From JAWLAT01 sp041395325 (GTDB lineage Bacteria > Pseudomonadota > Gammaproteobacteria > Xanthomonadales > SZUA-5): 64,000 nt of DNA. The stretch covers positions 16,515 to 80,514 of the forward strand of contig JAWLAT010000022.1 in NCBI GenBank assembly GCA_041395325.1, given 5' to 3'. A program made the position numbers and the translations under genes. The first letter of the stretch is position 1; each line of letters starts with the position of its first letter. Below the pieces are notes generated by a model. The model was not told where the DNA came from. It saw nothing but the letters and a program-made list of their open reading frames with translations, and did not search any database. This document shows, piece after piece, positions 52,253 through 60,586 of the stretch.

Positions 52253-55200
52253 TCAGTCGGCTCGCAATGCGCGATTGCGGCCCTCCCGCTTGGCCTGATA
52301 GAGGGCCTGATCCACCCACTCGATCAGCGTACCGGCAGCATCGCCGCTGGCCGGAATGCGACTGCCATAGCCCAGACTCACGGTCAGCCCCGCCTGCTCA
52401 TTGCCCAGTTGCCGCGGCGTCAGTGCCTGGACCAACTGGCGCATGCGCTCGGCCACCGCCTGCACCGTGGCTTCATCGGCGTCCAGCAACAGGCAACAGA
52501 ACTCCTCGCCACCGAAACGGGCAACCAGATCCTGCGGCCGAACGGCCTGCTGCAGGGCCTGAGCCACTGCCCTGAGCGCCACATCACCGGCCAGATGCCC
52601 ATGTTGATCGTTGTAGGCCTTGAAGTGATCGACGTCGGCAACGATCAAACCGAGCGGCCGCTGCCGGGTGTGGGCTCGCACCCGTTCGTTCTCCAGCACC
52701 TCGGTCAGGCGACGGCGGTTGGCCACGCCGGTCAGTGGGTCCTGGTAGGAGAGCTCGGTCAGTCGACTGTTGGCAGCGCGCAGTTCTGCGGTGCGCACCG
52801 ACACTTCCTTGCGCAGGGCGATCTGCCGCAGGCGCAGATTGCGGTTGTAGATCAGCACCGCCAGTGCCGCCAGCAAGGCCAACAGGGTGAGCAGGGCCAA
52901 TTGAACCCAGGGCTGCTCCCACCAGGCCGCCTGCACCGTGAAGGCCAGTTCAATGGGCTCGGCATCGATACCGGCATAGTCCCGCGCCTCCACCTGGAAG
53001 CGGTAGTCGCCGGGCGGCAGCGAGGAAAAGCTGCGCTGATGCTCGGCCGTCCAGTTGCCGAAGTCGGTTTCGTAGCCCAGCAAGCGAGTGCGATAGCGCG
53101 ACTCCCCTTCGCGCAGCCCGCTTTGCAGGGTGTAGCCCAGCCGCAGTTCACGGATGTCGGCCTCGATCTGCAAGCCGTGGTCCGGTGGCTGCAGGCTGCG
53201 GCCGTCGACCTGCAGATCGGTCAGCAACAGTCGCTTGGGACGGATCCGCGCGGCCGCAGGCGCCTGCGCAGGGTCGTAGACACTGAGGCCGCCCAGCGTT
53301 CCCACGAAATAGCGGTCGAAGCGGTCGATCGCTTGCGACAAGGTGTTGCATTCGTCGTGAACCAGACCATCGCGACGCGTCATCACGCGCTCGCTGAAGC
53401 CACCGGCGGCGGTGGGCGTGAGCTGTTGCACACCATTGTTGGTGCAGATGTAGACCCGACCCTGGCTGTCCTGCAGCACACTGTAGACCGTGGGATCGGG
53501 CGGCGCCGGCCAGTCGGCCATTGGCGCCACTGCGGGCTGCGCGGGATCGCTGACATCCAGGCGAGCGATGCCCGTCTGATTGCTGCCGACCCACAGCACC
53601 GGCCGGTCGCCTTCATCGATCAAGGCAACGGCGCGGAGACCATCATCGGGCATGCCCGGCAGATCGGTCAGCAGTTCCCAGGATTCGCCATCATGTCGCG
53701 CCAGTCCCTGCTGACTGGCCGCCCAGAGCCAGCGACGGCCGTGCGCATCGACCTGCTCCAGCAGATCGAGCACAACCCAATCACCGCTGAGTCCATTGAC
53801 GGTTTGCCTGACCCATTGACTGCCATCGTGGTGATAGATGCCATCGCGCTGGTGCCCGAACCACCAGTCCGGCTGGCCGTCGACCACCCGGCCCACAGCA
53901 TCGGTGATGGCCGAGCCCAGTTGCAGACGCCAAGGTACCGTCACGGGCACCGGCTGATCTTCGTCGGTCAGGTCGAGCAGCTGGCCATCGTTCAGGCTGA
54001 CCCAGCGTCGATAGCCATCGGCAACCGGCAACCGCAGAATCGTTCGCACGCCGTTGCTGGGCAACAGACCATTGGCCTCATTGAAGTAGCGCCACTGCCC
54101 GGCATGCAGTCGCGCCAGTCCCTCCTGTCCGGTCCCGATCCAGAGTTGCTCACTGCCCTCGCCGTCCGGCTCCAGCAACAATCCGTAGACACCGTTGTTG
54201 CGCGCACCCAGCAGGGACAGTGTTCGCCAGGGGCTCTCGGTCAGTGCCGCCCGCGCCACCCCGTTCTCAGTCGCCAGCCACAGTACCGGTACGGCATCGA
54301 CGGTGCGGGTCAGCAACAGCCCACGAACGGCGTCTGACGGCAAGCCATGGCGACGGTCGTAGGTCTGGAAACTCTCGCCCTTGCGATGCAGCAGACCGCC
54401 GCGCGTCGCGACCCAGAGATTGCGCGTGCCATCGGCCGAATAGCTGGCCACCGCCGTGTACATCGCTTCGCTGGGCAGGCTGCCATCAGCGGCGCGCCAG
54501 ATATCGACGCCGCCATCTTCGCGCAGGCGGGCCAGACCACCGTTGTAGCTGACCAGCCACAGTTCCTCACGACCCTCCGATTCGGTCCGCAGCAGGTCCG
54601 ACAGCGGCATCTGATCGATGACCGGATGGCGAAAGCGCTGCCAGCGGGCGTCGCTGCGCTGCAGATCGCGAAACCACAGGCCATCGGTCTCGGTGCCGAC
54701 CCACAGCCGGGGTCCACCCTGCAATCGATCACTGCGCTCAATGTCGACCGGGATGCCACCGTAGCCCTTTGCCTCCGACGGCTGCAGCCAACCGCCGGGG
54801 GTCCAACGGTAGAGGCCTTCCCGTGCCACCAGCCACATCTGTCGCGGACGCCCCTGCCCATCGTAGGCACTGCTGAAACGACGCACGGCGCCACCGGGAT
54901 GATCGACCAGCTTCCAGCCATGGCCATTGCGCGCAGCCAGCCCCTCACTGCCAAAGGCCGCGTAAAGCTTTCCGTCCGGTGCCAACGCCATGTCCCGAAC
55001 CAGACTGCGTGCTTGCGGAAAGTCCTCCAACTGCCAGCCGTAGCCATCGAAACGCGCCAGCCGAGAAGCAGACCCGGCCCAGACCTGGCCTTCGCGATCA
55101 ATGCCGACGCTGTTCCAGATTTCGTCGTTGAGGCCGTCGTCGCTGGTGTAGGTCTGAAAACTCAAACCGCCTTCGTCGGCCACCGGCAGTGGCTGCACGA

Positions 55201-55327
55201 CGGCCTCGTCAGCCTGGACGATCGTCGTCACAAAGCTGAACCAGACCATCAACAACGCACCGTAACCCACTGTCGGCAGGGCCCTTCGCGGTCGACTTGC
55301 GACGGCCCGCGTCAGTCTCCGCAACAT
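52253..55327 (-). CDS. Diguanylate cyclase with extracellular two-component-regulator propeller
   Basis: The start at 55327 gives 1,024 residues: a signal/anchor near 15-40, then about 14 beta-propeller repeats forming two periplasmic propellers (e.g. DGLNDEIWNSVGIDREGQVWAGSASRLARFD), a Y_Y_Y domain (about 715-785, ending DYRFQVEARDYAGIDAEP), a membrane helix (about 795-815), a short coiled coil and a GGDEF domain. The active site is GGEEF (RFGGEEFCCLLLDADE) with inhibitory I-site RPQD five residues before it. It should turn an unknown external signal into c-di-GMP. It stands alone, following prpF (155 bp). Confidence 0.95.
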   Translation of the reverse strand: MLRRLTRAVASRPRRALPTVGYGALLMVWFSFVTTIVQADEAVVQPLPVADEGGLSFQTYTSDDGLNDEIWNSVGIDREGQVWAGSASRLARFDGYGWQLEDFPQARSLVRDMALAPDGKLYAAFGSEGLAARNGHGWKLVDHPGGAVRRFSSAYDGQGRPRQMWLVAREGLYRWTPGGWLQPSEAKGYGGIPVDIERSDRLQGGPRLWVGTETDGLWFRDLQRSDARWQRFRHPVIDQMPLSDLLRTESEGREELWLVSYNGGLARLREDGGVDIWRAADGSLPSEAMYTAVASYSADGTRNLWVATRGGLLHRKGESFQTYDRRHGLPSDAVRGLLLTRTVDAVPVLWLATENGVARAALTESPWRTLSLLGARNNGVYGLLLEPDGEGSEQLWIGTGQEGLARLHAGQWRYFNEANGLLPSNGVRTILRLPVADGYRRWVSLNDGQLLDLTDEDQPVPVTVPWRLQLGSAITDAVGRVVDGQPDWWFGHQRDGIYHHDGSQWVRQTVNGLSGDWVVLDLLEQVDAHGRRWLWAASQQGLARHDGESWELLTDLPGMPDDGLRAVALIDEGDRPVLWVGSNQTGIARLDVSDPAQPAVAPMADWPAPPDPTVYSVLQDSQGRVYICTNNGVQQLTPTAAGGFSERVMTRRDGLVHDECNTLSQAIDRFDRYFVGTLGGLSVYDPAQAPAAARIRPKRLLLTDLQVDGRSLQPPDHGLQIEADIRELRLGYTLQSGLREGESRYRTRLLGYETDFGNWTAEHQRSFSSLPPGDYRFQVEARDYAGIDAEPIELAFTVQAAWWEQPWVQLALLTLLALLAALAVLIYNRNLRLRQIALRKEVSVRTAELRAANSRLTELSYQDPLTGVANRRRLTEVLENERVRAHTRQRPLGLIVADVDHFKAYNDQHGHLAGDVALRAVAQALQQAVRPQDLVARFGGEEFCCLLLDADEATVQAVAERMRQLVQALTPRQLGNEQAGLTVSLGYGSRIPASGDAAGTLIEWVDQALYQAKREGRNRALRAD

Positions 55328-55475
55328 GGCCCACCCGGATCGGGCGGAATCACGCGGACGACGAAGGCATGAGGCGGGTTCGGTCGGCAAGCAGGCATCC
55401 AGTGACGGCGATCACGAACGGGGAATCCGGCCGGTCTCCAAAGCAACGGGCATGCCAGTTGTGGGCAAGCACCCG

Positions 55476-56672
55476 TCAGAGGTCGAACACCGACGCCGGC
55501 ACACGCACCCAACCTTCCATCAACACACGCGCGCTGCGGCTCATCAGCGCCCGTCGCACCTGCCATTGGCCGTCGACGCTTGCCACCTCGGCACCGACGC
55601 GCATGCTCCCGGAGGGGTGACCGAAACGCACGGCCTGCCGCTCGCCACCGCCAGCGGCCTCGTTGACCAGCGTGCCGGGCACGGCCGCAGCCGTGGCCAG
55701 CGCCACCGCCGCCGTTCCCATCATGGCGTGATGCAGCTTGCCCATCGACAGCGCTCGCGCCAGCAGGTCGATGTCCGCCGCGGCGACGGACTTGCCGCTG
55801 GAGGCCGTGTACGGCGCGGGTGGGGCGACGAAGGCCACCTTCGGTGTGTGCTGGCGAGTTGCCGCCTGCTCGGCCCGCTCGATCAGGCCCATGCGCAAGG
55901 CACCGGCGGTGCGCAGGGCTTCCAGCCGCGCCAGCAGCGCCGCATCGCCATTGATGGCCGGCTGCAGTTCCGTGCCCGTGAGCCCCAGATCTGCGGCGCG
56001 CACGAAGACCGTCGGGATGCCCGCCGTGATCAGCGTGGCCTCGATGCTGCCCAGACCCGGCACCTCCAGTCGGTCGACCAACTGGCCGGTGGGAAACATC
56101 TCGCCACCCTCGCCATCGTCGGAGGGGTCGACGAACTCCAGCGGAATCTCGGCCGAGGGGAAGGTCACGCCGTCGAGTTCAAAATCACCCAGTTCCCGCA
56201 CCTGGCCGCCAGCCATCGGCACCCGCGCGATGATGGTCTTGCCGATGTTGGCCTGCCAGATCCGCACCACCGCCTCGCCATCGGTCGGCAGCTTCGACGC
56301 ATCGAGCATGCCCTGGGCGATCGCGAAGGGACCCACCGCCGAACTCAGATTGCCGCAATTGCCGCTCCAGTCGACGAAGGCACTGTCGATGGAGACCTGG
56401 CCGTAGAGATAGTCGACATCGTGGCCCGGCTGCTGGCTGGGCGAAATGATCACGCACTTGCTGGTGCTGGAAGTGGCCCCGCCCATGCCATCGGTGTGCT
56501 TGCCGTAGGGGTCGGGACTGCCGATCACCCGCAGCAGCAGCGCATCGCGCGCCGGCCCCGGCTGCTGCGCCGCCTCGGGCAGGTCCTGCAGACGGAAAAA
56601 CACGCCCTTGGAGGTGCCGCCGCGCAGATAGGTGGCGGGAATACGGAGTTGCGGTCTATGGTCGTTCGTCAT
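55476..56672 (-). CDS. prpF: 2-methylaconitate cis-trans isomerase
   Basis: The 398-residue PrpF-family enzyme isomerises 2-methyl-trans-aconitate to the cis form in the AcnD-PrpF branch of the 2-methylcitrate cycle. The N-terminus PATYLRGGTSKGVFFRLQDLPE and the segments TDGMGGATSSTSKCVIISPS and WSGNCGNLSSAVGPFAI carry the active Cys pattern of the family. It lies downstream of parDE and the rhodanese gene, separated from acnD by about 1 kb instead of the direct adjacency usual for acnD-prpF. Confidence 0.95.
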   Translation of the reverse strand: MTNDHRPQLRIPATYLRGGTSKGVFFRLQDLPEAAQQPGPARDALLLRVIGSPDPYGKHTDGMGGATSSTSKCVIISPSQQPGHDVDYLYGQVSIDSAFVDWSGNCGNLSSAVGPFAIAQGMLDASKLPTDGEAVVRIWQANIGKTIIARVPMAGGQVRELGDFELDGVTFPSAEIPLEFVDPSDDGEGGEMFPTGQLVDRLEVPGLGSIEATLITAGIPTVFVRAADLGLTGTELQPAINGDAALLARLEALRTAGALRMGLIERAEQAATRQHTPKVAFVAPPAPYTASSGKSVAAADIDLLARALSMGKLHHAMMGTAAVALATAAAVPGTLVNEAAGGGERQAVRFGHPSGSMRVGAEVASVDGQWQVRRALMSRSARVLMEGWVRVPASVFDL

Positions 56673-56690
56673 GAAGGCGATCCAGGCTGT

Positions 56691-57017
56691 TCAATCGGCG
56701 TTGTCGTTCAGATCGTGCAGTCCACGTGCGGCATCCCAGACCCGAATCAGTTCGACCCGGTCGGGCAGATCGACGTAGTAAAGGAGATAGCGCTTGAAGC
56801 GAGCCAACGGGAGGTAGCGCAGCGGGACTGGGAGCTGAGGAAACAGGTTCGCGTGTCGCGTCGAACCCATCGCGGGTTGCTCCACAATGCGTCGACACGC
56901 CATCTCAAGGGCATCGATGAACGCCAGTTCGAGCGCGAGCCCACCTTCTCCTGCGTAGCAGCTGGCCGCCTCTGCAGCGTCGTCGATCGCCGCCTGCCGC
57001 CAGATGAGTGGCTTCAT
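56691..57017 (-). CDS. ParE/RelE-superfamily toxin
   Basis: The 108-residue protein has the ParE pattern: PLIWRQAAIDDAAEAASCYAGEGG (the W-x-x-x-A-x-x-D-L/A opening), LELAFIDALEMACRRIVEQPAMGSTRHANLFP, and the C-terminal strand RYLPLARFKRYLLYYVDLPDRVELIRVWDAARG. The P-x-x-G and the FKRYLLYY-x(n)-I-R-V-W-D-A-x-R block are the family hallmarks. It overlaps the antitoxin gene by 4 bp. ParE toxins act on gyrase; that is inferred here from family only. Confidence 0.88.
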   Translation of the reverse strand: MKPLIWRQAAIDDAAEAASCYAGEGGLALELAFIDALEMACRRIVEQPAMGSTRHANLFPQLPVPLRYLPLARFKRYLLYYVDLPDRVELIRVWDAARGLHDLNDNAD

Positions 57018-57268
57018 TGCGCATGCGCATCACGAGACCGGGCGCGCGCACGCATTTGCTCGAACAGCTCAACGCCGCCGGGCACGGCGGGACTGCCCAG
57101 TCCTGCGGCAATCGCTTGCTGCAATGCCGCCTCAGCCTTGGCGCGCTGGCGCTGTCGAATCAGGTCGCGGATGTAGTCGGACGTCGATACATAGCCACCG
57201 TCGCGAACTTCCTCATCGACAAAGGCTTTCATGAGCTCGGACAGCGAGACGTTCATGGTCGTCGGCAT
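57014..57268 (-). CDS. ParD-like antitoxin
   Basis: The 84-residue protein has an N-terminal ribbon-helix-helix (MNVSLSELMKAFVDEEVRDGGYVSTSDYIRDLIRQR), typical of CopG/ParD, and a helical toxin-binding C-terminus. It starts 11 bases after the palindromic site at 57279-57295 and is translated ahead of its toxin with a 4-bp overlap, the standard type II arrangement. It should repress its own promoter. Confidence 0.9.
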   Translation of the reverse strand: MPTTMNVSLSELMKAFVDEEVRDGGYVSTSDYIRDLIRQRQRAKAEAALQQAIAAGLGSPAVPGGVELFEQMRARARSRDAHAQ

Positions 57269-57278
57269 CGATCAATCC

Positions 57279-57295
57279 TTGGCAATTATTGCCAA
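57279..57295. promoter_or_regulatory. ParD operator: 8-1-8 perfect inverted repeat
   Basis: TTGGCAAT-T-ATTGCCAA is perfectly symmetrical and lies directly in front of parD. On the minus strand it includes CAATAAT, a plausible -10. AT-rich in contrast to surroundings. RHH antitoxins bind such repeats; it lies between the rhodanese stop and the parD start, so the TA pair has its own promoter. Confidence 0.75.
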
Positions 57296-57300
57296 TTAGT

Positions 57301-57705
57301 CTAGGCCGATCGCGCCGGTCGCGAAACGACCTCGCCGCCAGCATCCTTCCAGGCGTGAAATCCGCCGGTGATGTGGGCCAGCGGTTCCAGCCCCATGTCC
57401 TGCAGCGTGGCGGTCGCCAGGGCCGACCGCCAGCCGGACTGGCAGTAAAGGACGAAGCGCTTGCCGCTGGCGAAAACCGGCTTGTGGTAGGGGCTGTCCG
57501 GATCGACCCAGAACTCGAGCATCCCCCGCGGGGCATGGAAAGCGCCCGGGATCATGCCCTCGCGTTCAAGCTCGCGGACATCGCGCAGGTCGACGAACTG
57601 CACCGTCGGGTCCTGCAGCAAGGCCTGGGCCTCGGCTACGTCCAGACTGGTGATGCGCGCATTGGCCGCCGCCACCAGTGCCTTCACGCCCTGTTTCAGT
57701 GCCAT
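57301..57705 (-). CDS. Rhodanese-domain sulfurtransferase
   Basis: The 134-residue single-domain rhodanese has the active loop Cys88 in FVLYCQSGWRSALA and the CH2A-type motif (VDLRDVRELEREGMIPGAFHAPRGML). Cys-x-x-G-x-R/W is near the standard CRxGxR, with Gln and Ser as second and third residues. It moves sulfane sulfur; target unknown. It lies 17 bp after acnD in the same direction and presumably shares its transcript. The downstream parDE operator begins 6 bp before its stop codon region. Confidence 0.92.
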   Translation of the reverse strand: MALKQGVKALVAAANARITSLDVAEAQALLQDPTVQFVDLRDVRELEREGMIPGAFHAPRGMLEFWVDPDSPYHKPVFASGKRFVLYCQSGWRSALATATLQDMGLEPLAHITGGFHAWKDAGGEVVSRPARSA

Positions 57706-57722
57706 GTCCGTCCTCCGTAGCC

Positions 57723-60335
57723 TCAGGCGGCCTGCGACTGCGCGAGGAAATCCTGCGCGAAACGCTGCAGCACGCCGCCGGCTTCGTAGATCGCCACTTC
57801 CTCGGCGGTGTCCAGCCGACAGCGCACCGGCACCTGGATCTGTTCGCCGTTGCGTCGATGCACCTGCAGGGTCAGTTGCGCGCCCGGTGTGCGTTCGCCC
57901 ACGACGTCGTAGGTCTCGCTGCCATCCAGCCCCAGGGTCAGCCGTGTGGTACCCGGCAGGAACTCGCAGGGCAGCACGCCCATGCCGATCAGATTGGTGC
58001 GATGGATGCGCTCGAAACCTTCGGCGACGATCGCCTCCACCCCCGCCAGGCGAACGCCCTTGGCGGCCCAGTCGCGCGAGCTGCCCTGGCCGTAGTCGGC
58101 GCCGGCGATGATGATCAGCGGCTGGCCGCGGTCCATGTAGGTCTCGATGGCCTCCCACATGCGCATCGATTGCCCCTCGGGCTCGACCCGAGCCCAGGAC
58201 CCCTGGCGCACGCTGCCGTCATCATTGCGAACCATCTCGTTGTACAGCTTGGGATTGGCGAAGGTGGCCCGCTGCGCGGTCAGGTGATCGCCGCGGTGGG
58301 TGGCGTAGGAATTGAAGTCCTCCTCCGGCAGGCCCATCTTCGCCAGGTATTCACCGGCCGCACTGCTGGCCAGAATCGCGTTGGACGGCGACAGATGGTC
58401 GGTGGTGATGTTGTCGCCCAGCACCGCCAGCGGCCGCAGACCGCTCAGGCTTCGTGGCTTGGCCAGCGCGCCTTCCCAATAGGGCGGCCGGCGGATGTAG
58501 GTGCTCTGCGGGCGCCAGTCGTACAGCGGCGGCACCGACACATCGTGTTCGACGCGCAGCTGGAACATCGGCTCGTAGACGCTGCGGAACTGCGCCGGGC
58601 GCACCGCACGCTTGACCAGCGCATCGATCTCCGCATCGGTCGGCCAGATGTCCTTGAGCAGGATCGGCGTGCCATCGGCGCGCTGACCCAGCGCATCCTT
58701 CTCGATGTCGAAGCGGATCGTGCCGGCGATCGCATAGGCCACCACCAGCGGTGGCGAGGCCAGGAAAGCCTGCTTGGCGTAGGGGTGGATACGGCCGTCG
58801 AAATTGCGATTGCCCGACAGCACCGCCACGGCATAGAGATCGCGCTCGATGATTTCGCCCTGGATGGCCGGATCCAGCGCGCCGGACATGCCATTGCAGG
58901 TCGTGCAGGCGAAGGCGACGATGCCAAAGCCCAGCTGCTCCAGTTCGCTTTGCAGCCCGGCTTCCTGCAGGTACAGCGCCACCGCCCGCGAGCCCGGCGC
59001 CAGCGAGGACTTGACCCAGGGCTTGCGGGTCAGCCCCAGCGCGTTGGCCTTCTGCGCCAGCAGGCCGGCGGCGATGACATTGCGCGGATTGGAGGTGTTG
59101 GTGCAGCTGGTGATGGCGGCGATGATCACCGCGCCATCAGGCAGCTGACCCTGTGCTTCCTGCGCCCGCGCCTGCGCCAGTCCGGTGGCGATCCCGCGTT
59201 GCGCCAACTCGCGCGTGGGCAACTGGGCATGCGGATTGGAGGGCCCGGCCATGGTCCGTTCCACCGCCGACAGATCGAAATGCAGCGTGCGCTCGAAGCG
59301 CGCCTGTTGCAGATCGCTGGCCCACAGACCGGCCGTCCTGGCATAGGTCTCGACCAGCGCCACCTGCTCGTCCGAGCGCCCGGTCAGCCGCAGATAGTCC
59401 AGCGTGTTGTCGTCGATGTAGAACAGCGCCGCGGTGGCGCCGTATTCCGGTGCCATGTTGGAGATCGTCGCGCGGTCGCCGATGCCCAGCGCCGCCGCGC
59501 CCGGCCCGCGGAACTCCAGATAGGCGCCCACCACCTTCTGCTGACGCAGGAAGGCGGTCAGCGACAGCACGATGTCGGTGGCGGTGATGCCCGGCTGCGG
59601 CCGTCCGGCCAGCTCCACCGCAACGATCTCCGGCAAGCGCATCCACGAGGCCCGACCCAGCATCACGTTCTCGGCTTCCAGGCCGCCCACGCCCACCGCG
59701 ATCACACCCAGCGCATCGACGTGCGGCGTGTGGCTGTCGGTACCCACGCAGGTATCGGGGAAGGCCACGCCGTCCTGCACATAGATCACCGGCGACATCT
59801 TCTCCAGATTGATCTGATGCATGATGCCGTTGCCCGGCGGAATCACATCGACGTTGCGGAAGGCCTGCTTGGTCCAGTCGATGAAGTGGAAGCGGTCCTC
59901 GTTGCGGCGGTCCTCGATGGCCCGGTTGCGCTGGAAGGCATCGGACACGAAGCCGCCACACTCCACCGCCAGCGAGTGATCGACGATCAGCTGCACCGGC
60001 ACCACCGGATTCACCGCCGCCGGATCGCCACCCTGATCGGCAATCGCGTCGCGCAGCCCGGCCAGATCCACCAGCGCCGTCTGACCGAGGATGTCGTGAC
60101 AGACCACCCGCGCCGGAAACCAGGGGAAGTCGCGATCGCGACGACGTTGCACCAGCTGCGCCAGGCATTCGGACAGGATCGTCGGATCGCAGCGGCGCAC
60201 GATGTTCTCGGCGTGGACGCGGGCCGTGTAGGGCAATCCGGCCCAGGAACCGGCCTCGATCTGCTCGACGGCGTCGCGCGCATCGAACCAGTCCAGCTCG
60301 GTACCCGGCAGTCGCTTGCGGTGGGCAGTGTTCAT
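57723..60335 (-). CDS. acnD: Fe/S-dependent 2-methylisocitrate dehydratase
   Basis: The 870-residue aconitase-family enzyme dehydrates 2-methylcitrate to 2-methylaconitate in propionate catabolism. The [4Fe-4S] ligands lie in ITSCTNTSNPRNV and AFACTTCNGMSG; GADYGQGSSRDWAAKGVRL is the swivel-domain active-site loop. The N-terminal MNTAHRKRLPGTELDWFDARDAVEQI is the AcnD rather than AcnA type. With prpF nearby, the AcnD/PrpF variant replaces PrpD. prpB and prpC must lie elsewhere, because the region upstream is the start of another gene. Confidence 0.95.
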   Translation of the reverse strand: MNTAHRKRLPGTELDWFDARDAVEQIEAGSWAGLPYTARVHAENIVRRCDPTILSECLAQLVQRRRDRDFPWFPARVVCHDILGQTALVDLAGLRDAIADQGGDPAAVNPVVPVQLIVDHSLAVECGGFVSDAFQRNRAIEDRRNEDRFHFIDWTKQAFRNVDVIPPGNGIMHQINLEKMSPVIYVQDGVAFPDTCVGTDSHTPHVDALGVIAVGVGGLEAENVMLGRASWMRLPEIVAVELAGRPQPGITATDIVLSLTAFLRQQKVVGAYLEFRGPGAAALGIGDRATISNMAPEYGATAALFYIDDNTLDYLRLTGRSDEQVALVETYARTAGLWASDLQQARFERTLHFDLSAVERTMAGPSNPHAQLPTRELAQRGIATGLAQARAQEAQGQLPDGAVIIAAITSCTNTSNPRNVIAAGLLAQKANALGLTRKPWVKSSLAPGSRAVALYLQEAGLQSELEQLGFGIVAFACTTCNGMSGALDPAIQGEIIERDLYAVAVLSGNRNFDGRIHPYAKQAFLASPPLVVAYAIAGTIRFDIEKDALGQRADGTPILLKDIWPTDAEIDALVKRAVRPAQFRSVYEPMFQLRVEHDVSVPPLYDWRPQSTYIRRPPYWEGALAKPRSLSGLRPLAVLGDNITTDHLSPSNAILASSAAGEYLAKMGLPEEDFNSYATHRGDHLTAQRATFANPKLYNEMVRNDDGSVRQGSWARVEPEGQSMRMWEAIETYMDRGQPLIIIAGADYGQGSSRDWAAKGVRLAGVEAIVAEGFERIHRTNLIGMGVLPCEFLPGTTRLTLGLDGSETYDVVGERTPGAQLTLQVHRRNGEQIQVPVRCRLDTAEEVAIYEAGGVLQRFAQDFLAQSQAA

Positions 60336-60586
60336 CGGCGCTCCGGCAGTGGGACTCAATCGCCCATTATCGGACCTGCGGCGATGGATCGCACTCCGAC
60401 CAAGGTCGCTTTGGCCTGCAAAGGGCCAGCTTCGGCCATCTGCCGCGATGGCTTGAGGTGGTCGGCCAGTGTCTTGCGTGATCTCAAGACTGCTGAAAGG
60501 ATCGCGCCGGCCCAGCGTCCCGAAGTGCCGATCCTGGCCAAACCAGGCCTGATCGGGGTTACCCCCGCCTGACTAGAGCTTGACCC

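Noticed and set aside
52226..54337. A 703-codon plus-strand frame opposite the propeller diguanylate cyclase
   Set aside because: Antisense shadow; the minus-strand protein has an intact GGEEF domain.
57678..60572. A 964-codon plus-strand frame opposite acnD
   Set aside because: Complement of AcnD, low-complexity composition rich in His/Gln/Ala/Arg; no domain or ribosome site.
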